From: Paracoccaceae bacterium
Lineage (GTDB): Bacteria; Pseudomonadota; Alphaproteobacteria; Rhodobacterales; Rhodobacteraceae
Assembly: GCA_007121115.1 (NCBI GenBank)
Contig: SKMI01000005.1
Location: forward strand, 1 to 5,497
Direction of reading: 5' to 3'
Length of the DNA stretch: 5,497 nucleotides
Shown here: positions 1 through 5,497 of the stretch, piece after piece
Layout of the letters: every line of letters starts with the position of its first letter
Position numbering within the stretch: position 1 is the stretch's first letter
Notes under the pieces: model-generated
The model's input: the letters and a program-made list of their open reading frames with translations, nothing else
The model's database searches: none
Told to the model about the DNA's origin: nothing
Translations under genes and position numbers: made by a program

Positions 1-1
1 C

Positions 2-1453
2 CTCGATATTTACAACTACAGCGATGACGTCCTGACACCGCGCCTGCGTCAGGAAAAGGCGCGGCTCTGGGATCATTGGGACCGCGGCTGGGAACAGGAT
101 CTGCCAAGCGGGATGTTCTGCCAGATCTATTATCCGAAGGTTGGCGACAGTCTGACACCATTGGATGTCTGCCCCCCCGCACTGGTCTTCCGCGGGTCGG
201 AAATGGAAGACGCCGATATTGACGAGCTTGCGGTGCATGCCGAGGTCAGTTGTTCAATCACACCCACCGGCGTGATGACCTGGGCGGTGGACGAAATGGA
301 GTTCAATCCGATCATTCCCACGGTCTCGCCCACGGGCCGCTTTCCGCCAACGGCAACCCGCAGCCAGTTGCGCGCATCGGGGATGACCGAACAGCCACTG
401 GTTCTGAACAGCAGTGGGCGCGAGACGATCTCTGCACAGCTTGGTCCGCTCGGGATCGGCTCGGTGCATGTCGACTGGCGCGGATCCGCGTCGCTCTTCT
501 ATGGCGAGAACGGCGATTGGCCGACGAACATCGCGCAGGCTTTGGGCGGTGTTCCCAGTCAATACAGGGAAGCGATCGAGGCGGCGCACCGGGCTGCCGA
601 TGAGGCTATGGCTGATTGGAACGGTCGGCTGATGATCCTCGGGCATTCCCTGGGTGGCGGGCTTGCGTCTTGCGCTGCTTTGGCAGCCAAGGCGCATCAG
701 CCGGAACTGGAGGTGAGGTGCAATACCTACAATGCGGCAGGATTACATCAGAACACCGCCGAACGCGCCGAAGCGAGCTTGTCCGATGCCTCGCGCGCGG
801 GGATCAGGGCGCGACAGGTCGCCGGGGATGTCCTGACGGCATTGCAGACCCCGAACCTGATCCCGCTTGTCTCGGATGTGCTGAAATGGGGCGATGTGAC
901 CTTGCCGCCGGCGATCCCCGCCGCCTTGCCGACCATCGGGTTTTCCCCTGGCGGCAATCCCAGCATGATGTTCACGCATTGGGAACGTGCACCGGAGGGG
1001 AACATCTTGCCCCAGCTTTTTCCGTTGCGCTTTCAAACCCTTGTGGACACGGATTTCGAACAGTTGAACCATGTGTTCAACGCGGCCCGGGCCCCGGATT
1101 TCGAGACCTTTGTCAGCAATCTGATTTCAATGCTATTCGAGCAGTTGGGCGACAGCCGTGGCAGGCTCCGAAGCTGGCACCTCCGCGATTTCTACAACGC
1201 GCAGTCGCTTGCCGTGACGCAAGCGCAGCGCGCGGCCGGCGCCTTCGTCCAGGAAATCAGCACACCGCCGCCGATCTCGGATGACGATCATTTCAGTCTG
1301 GGCAGCAGCCGCTATCTTCGAAATCAGGTCGAACCGTTCTTCAACGGGCTGTTCCGCGACACCATCGGCTTCACCCATATCATGAAGGCGTCGGTCGATT
1401 ATCACATGTGGGACGCTTGCGCCTATACCTTCCTGCTGGAGCGACGCCGCTGA
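2..1453 (+). CDS. Putative T6SS lipase/phospholipase effector (alpha/beta hydrolase), 5' partial
   Basis: The frame is open from the left edge, so the ATG at 113 is internal and the true start lies upstream; 483 codons are visible. Numbering from position 2, LVFRGS (residues 61-66) looks like the strand and oxyanion-hole segment of class 3 lipases, and GHSLGGG (214-220) is the nucleophile elbow with Ser216 (codon 647-649). Asp276 in VAGDV (codon 827-829) and His468 in DYHMWD (codon 1403-1405) sit where such lipases usually carry the other two triad residues; these two assignments are inference. There is no obvious transmembrane segment in the visible part. Such enzymes hydrolyse ester bonds of lipids. 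The downstream DUF2169 and DUF4150 genes suggest it is a T6SS cargo toxin acting on target-cell membranes. The subfamily and exact bond cleaved cannot be told from sequence alone. A non-secreted lipase is possible but fits the neighbours less well. Confidence 0.8.
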   Translation, partial: LDIYNYSDDVLTPRLRQEKARLWDHWDRGWEQDLPSGMFCQIYYPKVGDSLTPLDVCPPALVFRGSEMEDADIDELAVHAEVSCSITPTGVMTWAVDEMEFNPIIPTVSPTGRFPPTATRSQLRASGMTEQPLVLNSSGRETISAQLGPLGIGSVHVDWRGSASLFYGENGDWPTNIAQALGGVPSQYREAIEAAHRAADEAMADWNGRLMILGHSLGGGLASCAALAAKAHQPELEVRCNTYNAAGLHQNTAERAEASLSDASRAGIRARQVAGDVLTALQTPNLIPLVSDVLKWGDVTLPPAIPAALPTIGFSPGGNPSMMFTHWERAPEGNILPQLFPLRFQTLVDTDFEQLNHVFNAARAPDFETFVSNLISMLFEQLGDSRGRLRSWHLRDFYNAQSLAVTQAQRAAGAFVQEISTPPPISDDDHFSLGSSRYLRNQVEPFFNGLFRDTIGFTHIMKASVDYHMWDACAYTFLLERRR

Positions 1454-1502
1454 TGCGCAGACACCGTCACCCTGTCGCGGAACAAGCGCCTGAGCGTAGT
1501 GC

Positions 1503-1509
1503 AGAAGGA
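1503..1509 (+). promoter_or_regulatory. Ribosome binding site of the DUF2169 gene
   Basis: AGAAGGA lies 8 bases before the ATG at 1518. An in-frame TAG at 1497-1499 rules out any earlier start in this frame, so the RBS and the stop together fix the start of the adaptor gene. The 64-bp gap after the lipase stop shows no terminator-like hairpin, which fits co-transcription with the lipase. Confidence 0.6.
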
Positions 1510-1517
1510 CGACGCGC

Positions 1518-2543
1518 ATGGAGCTGCTGACCGCACTTCCCTTCCAGAAGATCGCTTTCCGGCACTGGGGGCCGGATGATCGTGAAGGGACGGCAGTGAT
1601 CGCCAAGGGGACTTTCGGGGTCAATCCCGATGGGCAGTTGCACCTTGCGTCCGCGCAGGCGCCGCTGGTCGAAGGCGATGTCTTTCACGGCGATCCGGCG
1701 TCCTCGTCGCTCAAGCTGGAACAGGATCTGGCGCCGTTCAAGCCGCGCACGGATGTCACCTTCGCGCTCACGGCACGCGCACCGGGTGGGAACCCCTTGC
1801 CCGACTGGCCCGTTTCGGTCGAGATCGCAGGCCGTGCGTTCTACGGCTTTCACGTTCGCGGGCCAAGCGCGTGGCAAAGGCAGCGCGGTATCTGGCGGCT
1901 GTCACCGCCCGACCCCGTACACGAAATACCGATCCGGTACGAGCTGGCCTATGGCGGGCAGGCCCCCGAAAGGGACCAGCCGCAGGTCCACCAGTTCAAC
2001 CCCGCCGGAACAGGCTTTGTGACCGACCATCTGCTTGCAGACGCGACCCAGATCCCGGCCCCGCAGATCGGCGATCTGAGCGAGTTCATGGCCGACGACA
2101 TTCGCGCGCCGATGACCGTGCATGGTCTGGGACCCATCGCAAAATCCTGGCTGCCAAGACGGGCCGAGGCTGGCACCTTCGACGATCACTGGAAGACCAC
2201 CCGCCATCCCCGGATGCCGAAGGACTATTCCTTCGCCTTCTGGAATGCGGCGCCGCAGCGCCTGCAGCTCGACCCGCATCTGCGCGGCGGCGAACACATC
2301 CTGCTGCGCGGCTTTCACCCCCGGCCGGAACCACAGCGTGTGATACTGCCATTTGCGGAGCTTTATCTGCGCGATGCGGCGGGCGATAACCGGGTCATGT
2401 CCCTGACGGATGTGCAGATCGATCTGGAGGCCGAGGATCCGGCGCTGCATCGCGTCGTGCTCGTCTGGCGCGCTTTTCTTGATCTGCCACCAAGGATCGA
2501 GACCCTGACGATTGAGACCAAAGCACTCGAGGCCCCCACATGA
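1518..2543 (+). CDS. DUF2169 domain protein, T6SS effector adaptor/chaperone
   Basis: A 341-residue protein that is essentially one DUF2169 domain. Recognisable family blocks in order: KPRTDV (75-80), YELAYGG (141-147), NPAGTGF (161-167), GLGPIAKSWLPR (203-214), AGTFDDHW (218-225), PKDYSFAFWNAAP (234-246) and GGEHILLRGF (257-266). There is no signal peptide or membrane segment, so it should act in the cytoplasm. DUF2169 proteins are found beside T6SS vgrG, PAAR and toxin genes; from memory, TecT of Pseudomonas aeruginosa is a DUF2169 chaperone that brings its toxin to a PAAR protein. Placement between a lipase and a DUF4150 gene implies that it loads this lipase. The stop codon overlaps the next start by 4 bp (ATGA), indicating translational coupling to the PAAR-like gene. 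The domain call is strong; the identity of the client is inferred from position. Confidence 0.88.
   Translation: MELLTALPFQKIAFRHWGPDDREGTAVIAKGTFGVNPDGQLHLASAQAPLVEGDVFHGDPASSSLKLEQDLAPFKPRTDVTFALTARAPGGNPLPDWPVSVEIAGRAFYGFHVRGPSAWQRQRGIWRLSPPDPVHEIPIRYELAYGGQAPERDQPQVHQFNPAGTGFVTDHLLADATQIPAPQIGDLSEFMADDIRAPMTVHGLGPIAKSWLPRRAEAGTFDDHWKTTRHPRMPKDYSFAFWNAAPQRLQLDPHLRGGEHILLRGFHPRPEPQRVILPFAELYLRDAAGDNRVMSLTDVQIDLEAEDPALHRVVLVWRAFLDLPPRIETLTIETKALEAPT
2529..2532 (+). promoter_or_regulatory. Ribosome binding site of the DUF4150 gene
   Basis: GAGG inside the last codons of the DUF2169 gene lies 7 bases before the ATG at 2540. With the ATGA overlap, it supports 2540 as the start and coupled translation of adaptor and spike tip. 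Confidence 0.5.
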
Positions 2544-2935
2544 ACCATTCCGCGATCCGTGACACCGGCGGCGTCATCGCCTGCCTTGCACCGGATGTCT
2601 GTCTGACACCGGTCGGTCCGAACATGGTTCCGATCCCCTACATGATCATCTCGAAGCTGGACTGGTCGGTGCGCACGGTACCCAAGGTATTGTTTGGTGG
2701 GAAGAAAGCTTTCACGATGAACAGCCGGACAAACAAGGTCGCAGGCGATGAACCGGGCACAGGCGGCGGCGTGGCTTCAGGCGTGAACATGGGCTGGTGC
2801 CGGCCACAATCGAACAAGCATGATTTTCTGGTGTCCGGCCATCAGGTGATCCAGCACGATTGCATCTACGAAATGAACTGCGCCGGTCCTGAAGGGGCAG
2901 GAAACACCGTGGGCAAGATCGTCTATTTCGATTAG
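2540..2935 (+). CDS. DUF4150 PAAR-like T6SS spike-tip protein
   Basis: A 131-residue protein, the length of a stand-alone PAAR-like domain with no C-terminal toxin extension. Family blocks: CLTPVGPNMVPIPY (21-34), GDEPGTGGGVASG (69-81), the stretch around LVSGHQVIQHD (97-107) and EMNCAGPEGAGNTVGKI (111-127). PAAR-like proteins form a small beta cone that caps the VgrG trimer and sharpens the T6SS spike, and they often carry a toxin non-covalently. His94, His101, His106, Cys87, Cys108 and Cys114 are candidate ligands for the tip metal, but which of them bind is not resolvable by eye. It overlaps the DUF2169 gene by 4 bp and is the last gene of the visible module, so adaptor, lipase and tip are probably assembled together. 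A TAG stop ends the gene, after which an inverted repeat begins directly. Confidence 0.88.
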   Translation: MNHSAIRDTGGVIACLAPDVCLTPVGPNMVPIPYMIISKLDWSVRTVPKVLFGGKKAFTMNSRTNKVAGDEPGTGGGVASGVNMGWCRPQSNKHDFLVSGHQVIQHDCIYEMNCAGPEGAGNTVGKIVYFD

Positions 2936-2975
2936 GGGGCCCGCCAGGTCGCTGACACAGCCATGACAGGGCCCC
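2936..2975. repeat. GGGGCCC/GGGCCCC inverted repeat after the PAAR-like gene
   Basis: A perfect 7-bp inverted repeat, GGGGCCC at 2936-2942 and GGGCCCC at 2969-2975, with a 26-base loop. It starts at the base after the PAAR-like stop. No T-run follows in either direction, so a classical intrinsic terminator is not supported. It might end or stabilise the T6SS transcript, or be chance in GC-rich DNA. Confidence 0.3.
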
Positions 2976-2994
2976 GGAACTGATGCGCGCCGTG

Positions 2995-3189
2995 TCGTTG
3001 CCCCTTCGCATGGAACTTCGTAACTTGGCGTGCTTGGCATCCGCGCGCTCGCGCCTGCGTTCCGAACAGCGCCGTGGCGCGGGCCATGCGCGCGAATGTC
3101 GCCCATCGCACGATGGTCAGCGCGATGGTGGTGTTTCCCGGCCCACGCCCCAGGATGGCCAGCAGGATCAACCCGGTGCCTTTCGGCAT
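2995..3189 (-). pseudogene. Relic of a peptide ABC transporter permease (DppC/OppC type)
   Basis: Read on the minus strand from 3189, the translation includes LILLAILGRGPGNTTIAL and then TIVRWATFARMARATAL. This matches the usual pattern of BPD_transp_1 permeases of the DppC/OppC/GsiD type (a hydrophobic helix, LGxGxxN, IAL, VxWxxxARxxRA, leading into the loop that docks on the ATPase). After about residue 43 (near 3061) the match in this frame stops. A shifted frame gives SYEVPCEGATTRRAS, weakly like the following YVEAARxxGATxRRI block, which suggests a frameshift. Upstream of 3189 the same frame reaches a stop at 3235-3237 without the expected N-terminal helices. It therefore looks like a truncated, frameshifted fragment rather than a working gene. 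It lies on the same strand as the neighbouring ATPase and peptidase. The family call rests on one segment read by eye; an unrelated membrane-protein fragment is the main alternative. Confidence 0.5.
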
Positions 3190-3260
3190 GATCGTGGTCT
3201 GGCGATCCTGCCCGGCCCGGCCGCGCTGGTGTTGTCAGCTTGTTTGCGGCCGTCCTCTGG

Positions 3261-3279
3261 GTGATCCGAAAAGGCTCAC
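3261..3279 (-). terminator. Small hairpin just downstream of the C69 peptidase gene
   Basis: GTGATCC (3261-3267) pairs with GGCTCAC (3273-3279) with one mismatch, around a GAAAA loop on the plus strand (TTTTC on the minus strand). It begins two bases beyond the peptidase stop. No T-run follows on the minus strand, so terminator function is weakly supported. Confidence 0.25.
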
Positions 3280-3281
3280 GC

Positions 3282-4709
3282 TCACCAGATCTGCTTTGGC
3301 GTGACGGGCGTGGACTCCATGTTCAGCCGACCGGCGCAGCGCAACCGGACCTCCAGCGCATCGGCGAGCGCCTCGGCCTCGTCCAGAACGGCCAGCAGCC
3401 GGGTGCGGCCGAAATCCGTCAGCAGCCGCGCCGCCAGAGCCGCCTCGCCCGCATCGAGCAGGATCTCGGCGCTACGCCGCAACTGCGGCGCATCCGCGAT
3501 CAGCGCGGCCTCATGCGCGCGCCAGTGGTCCCAGACCTCGCGGAACTGCGGCTCGGGCGCCTGAAACGCCAGATGCATCAGCCGCTTGAAGACCTGCACC
3601 GCCGACCGTGTCACCTCCACCCCCTGCGGCACATGGGACACGGTGTCGGGGTCCTCGCCCGCCTTGCGGGTGTCCAGGAACCGCGCGCTTTCGCCGCGTT
3701 CGAGGTAGCGGTGGCGCCGGTATTCGGCAGGCACCTCGGTCATGCCCAGGAAAAGCGGCACCAGCGGCGCGGTCACCGGCCCCACGGGCGCGTGCCACAG
3801 CATCCGCAGTGCGGGATGGGCGGGGTGTTCGAGCGGGACGACTTGGCCATACCCCGCAGTGTCGCCGGTCAGAACCTCGGTCTGGATGGCCCAGAACACA
3901 TCCTCAAGCGTGATGCCGCCGGGGCGCGCGGCACGCCTGCGCATCTCATCCTCGATCCAGGCGACACCTTCCCAGCGGCCCTTGCCGTCGCCATAGATGC
4001 GGTTCACGTCGAACGGGCCGCCTGCGGGGTCATACCAGCCCAGCTCCACCGCAGTGGCGATGAAATGCGGCGGAAAGCGGTAATCCGCATCCGGCTCGGG
4101 CGGGATTTCATGGATGTAGCCGGGGCGCGAGGCGCGGATCGCATCCGCGCCCAGCCGCTCGGCCACCCAAAGCCCGCGCCAGCCTGCGAACTCCTGCACC
4201 ACCCAGCATTCGTCCGGGTCGGCGATCATGTGTGAGTTGCCGCCATAGCTGGAATAGCCATGCTCGGCGATCAGCGCACCGATCAGCTCCACCCCCTCGC
4301 GCGCGGTGCGGGCGCGTTCGACGACGATGCGCGCCAGATCGGAATAGTTCGGCCCGCGCTGGTCGGGCGGGGTCATCTTTACCAGTTCCGCGCGCGACGG
4401 CGCCCAGATGTCGCGCACCGCCACGCCGTGTTCATTCAGCCCGCCGTTGGTCAGCGGCGCGGGCACGCCCAGATAGTAGCTGTAGTTCACGCGCATCAGC
4501 CGCGCGGTCTCGGGCGCCTGGGGGATCTCGCTCAACTCGCCAGGCAGATCGGCCTGCGGGGTCACGCCGACGGTGATTTTGCTGCCCGGTGCATGGCGCT
4601 GGCGCGGGGCCAGTTCCAGCCAGTGGCCCGAGGGTTCGTCGCCATAGCCAGCCAGATAGGCGATGTCGTCGGCGGTATGACGGCGCCCGATGTAAAGTCC
4701 GTAGCTCAT
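3282..4709 (-). CDS. C69-family (PepD-like) peptidase, serine at the nucleophile position
   Basis: A 475-residue protein, the usual size for the dipeptidase A / C69 family of N-terminal-nucleophile (Ntn) hydrolases that cleave dipeptides or small amides. Family-like blocks: the N-terminal strand SYGLYIGRRHTADD (2-15), GGLNEHGVAVRD (89-100), the helix ARTAREGVELIG (133-144) and GGNSHMIADPDECWVV (156-171). Typical C69 members begin Met-Cys-Thr-Thr, with Cys2 as nucleophile exposed by Met removal. Here the ungapped alignment (MSYGLYIG) puts Ser2 there, and the only cysteines are Cys168 and Cys458. Ser could still serve as an Ntn nucleophile, or the enzyme may be altered or inactive. There is no signal peptide, so it is cytoplasmic. 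The ATG overlaps the stop of the ABC ATPase gene by 4 bp (ATGA), fixing the start and implying hydrolysis of peptides brought in by that transporter. Substrate is unknown. Confidence 0.8.
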   Translation of the reverse strand: MSYGLYIGRRHTADDIAYLAGYGDEPSGHWLELAPRQRHAPGSKITVGVTPQADLPGELSEIPQAPETARLMRVNYSYYLGVPAPLTNGGLNEHGVAVRDIWAPSRAELVKMTPPDQRGPNYSDLARIVVERARTAREGVELIGALIAEHGYSSYGGNSHMIADPDECWVVQEFAGWRGLWVAERLGADAIRASRPGYIHEIPPEPDADYRFPPHFIATAVELGWYDPAGGPFDVNRIYGDGKGRWEGVAWIEDEMRRRAARPGGITLEDVFWAIQTEVLTGDTAGYGQVVPLEHPAHPALRMLWHAPVGPVTAPLVPLFLGMTEVPAEYRRHRYLERGESARFLDTRKAGEDPDTVSHVPQGVEVTRSAVQVFKRLMHLAFQAPEPQFREVWDHWRAHEAALIADAPQLRRSAEILLDAGEAALAARLLTDFGRTRLLAVLDEAEALADALEVRLRCAGRLNMESTPVTPKQIW

Positions 4710-5497
4710 GCGCCGATCCGCTCATCGGCGGCCAGCGGGTAGTGGCACGAAACCGCGCCACCGGTGCGAGCCGGGGCGAGGGCGGGCGCGCGTTTGGCGC
4801 AATCGGGGCGCGCGACCGGGCAGCGGGGGTGAAACTCGCAGCCCGGCGGGCGCGCGCTCAGCGCCGGTGTCTCGCCGCCCAGCACGATCCGTTCGCGCCG
4901 CGCGGTGGGGTCGGGCTCGGGGTTGGCGGCCATCAGCGCGCGGGTGTAAGGGTGCGCGGGGGTGCTGAGCAGTTGCTCCACCGGGCCGATTTCGACGATC
5001 CGGCCCAGATACATCACCGCCACCCGGTCGGCGATGTGGCGCAGGATGTTCAGGTTGTGGGTGATGATCAGCGTGGTCAGCCCGTGGTCGCGCTTGACGC
5101 GATTCATCAGGTTCAGGATCTCGCCCTGGATGGACACGTCCAGCCCGGCGGTCGGCTCATCGGCCAGCACCAGCGCCGGGTCAAGCGCCAGCGCGCGCGC
5201 CACCCCCACCCGCCGCGCCTGCCCGCCGGAAAGCTGGTGTGGATAGCGATCGAGGAAATCGGGCCCCAGCCCCGCCGCCGCCAGCAGCTCGCGCGCCCGC
5301 GCCTTGCGGTCGCCCACCCGCACCCCGTGGATTGCGAAGGGTTCCAGAACCAACTCGCGCACCGTCTTGCGCGGGCTGAGCGAGCCGACCGGGTCCTGAA
5401 ACATCATCGCCACGCGGCGGCGCACCGCGTGCCAGTCGGGGCGCGCGTGCAGGGGCTGACCGTCAAACCACACCTCGCCGCCCGCCAGCGGCACCAG
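4706..5497 (-). CDS. Oligopeptide/dipeptide ABC transporter ATP-binding protein, 5' partial
   Basis: The frame is open through the right edge (Leu-Val-Pro-Leu before GGEVWFDG), so the GTG at 5494 is mid-gene and the N-terminus with Walker A lies outside the window. Numbering from 5494: Q-loop MMFQDP (Gln33), signature LSGGQ (88-92), Walker B LVLADE with catalytic Glu113, D-loop AGLD, and the switch His146 in ITHN. The C-terminal part is the oligopeptide-transporter extension: AHPYTRALMAANP (180-192), then the Cys cluster Cys219, Cys225, Cys232 and Cys250 seen in DppD/DppF/OppD/OppF proteins. It would bind the cytoplasmic loops of two permeases and drive peptide import by ATP hydrolysis. Its stop overlaps the C69 peptidase start by 4 bp. 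The C-terminal part fits either of the two paired ATPases; position last before the peptidase favours the second (DppF/OppF-like) one. The exact substrate cannot be read from this piece. Confidence 0.93.
   Translation of the reverse strand: MVPLAGGEVWFDGQPLHARPDWHAVRRRVAMMFQDPVGSLSPRKTVRELVLEPFAIHGVRVGDRKARARELLAAAGLGPDFLDRYPHQLSGGQARRVGVARALALDPALVLADEPTAGLDVSIQGEILNLMNRVKRDHGLTTLIITHNLNILRHIADRVAVMYLGRIVEIGPVEQLLSTPAHPYTRALMAANPEPDPTARRERIVLGGETPALSARPPGCEFHPRCPVARPDCAKRAPALAPARTGGAVSCHYPLAADERIGA

Larger units (their letters stand above)
2936..3281. other. 346-bp degenerate gap between convergent gene blocks
   Basis: No intact gene is convincing here on either strand. The stretch holds the inverted repeat next to the PAAR-like stop, the permease-like relic on the minus strand, and a small hairpin beside the peptidase stop. 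The short open frames on the plus strand have no recognisable domain and are best read as shadows of the relic. Confidence 0.6.

Noticed and set aside
113..115. ATG at 113 as start of the lipase gene
   Set aside because: The frame is open to the left edge and the preceding codons read as ordinary protein; no good RBS precedes 113. The start is outside the window.
254..697. 147-codon minus-strand frame opposite the lipase
   Set aside because: Arg/Pro-rich composition with no motif, lying wholly antisense to the lipase catalytic core.
1453..1530. 25-codon frame beginning at the TGATG overlap after the lipase stop
   Set aside because: Arg-rich, no domain, and it runs over the start of the DUF2169 gene; likely chance.
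2983..3264. Plus-strand frame with an ILPGPAALVLS segment, considered as a LysE-type exporter start
   Set aside because: The segment lies near the end of the frame, is not followed by the expected helices, and the opposite strand gives a better permease-like match.
3240..4235. 331-codon plus-strand open frame opposite the peptidase
   Set aside because: Antisense to a clear C69 gene; rich in Arg, His, Gly and Pro with no family motif. Long shadow frames are expected in GC-rich coding DNA.
5492..5494. GTG at 5494 as start of the ABC ATPase
   Set aside because: It falls inside the LVPLAGGEVWFDG segment that normally follows Walker A, so it is an internal valine codon.

Overview
The window is GC-rich with dense coding on both strands. 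Gene style and content suggest an alphaproteobacterium, possibly of the Rhodobacter/Roseobacter group, but no marker gene is present, so the taxonomic placement is inference.

Layout. Positions 2-2935 (+ strand) hold three consecutive genes that read as a type VI secretion system (T6SS) cargo module: an alpha/beta-hydrolase lipase whose 5' end lies outside the window, a DUF2169 effector adaptor, and a DUF4150 PAAR-like spike tip. The adaptor and PAAR-like genes overlap by 4 bp (ATGA), so they are probably translationally coupled. Positions 2936-3281 contain no intact gene. On the minus strand this stretch carries what looks like a decayed piece of a peptide ABC transporter permease (DppC/OppC type), plus two weak inverted repeats. 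Positions 3282-5497 (- strand) hold two more genes coupled by an ATGA overlap: an oligopeptide/dipeptide ABC transporter ATPase (5' end outside the window, Walker A not visible), followed by a C69-family (PepD-like) peptidase.

How the genes work together. On the left, the PAAR-like protein would cap the VgrG spike, the DUF2169 protein would load the toxin onto it, and the lipase would attack membrane lipids of the target cell. The expected VgrG and any immunity gene would have to lie upstream, outside the window. On the right, the ATPase powers peptide import and the peptidase would cleave imported peptides. The two blocks converge on the degenerate 346-bp gap. In the two 60-base lines I counted, the right block is richer in GC (47/60 at 4801-4860) than the left block (37/60 at 601-660). 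This hints at different histories, with the gap as a possible junction scar.

I found no RNA gene, CRISPR array, insertion sequence or convincing promoter. The most notable points are the permease relic at the junction, the serine in place of the usual N-terminal cysteine nucleophile of the C69 peptidase, and the lack of a visible immunity gene next to the lipase.
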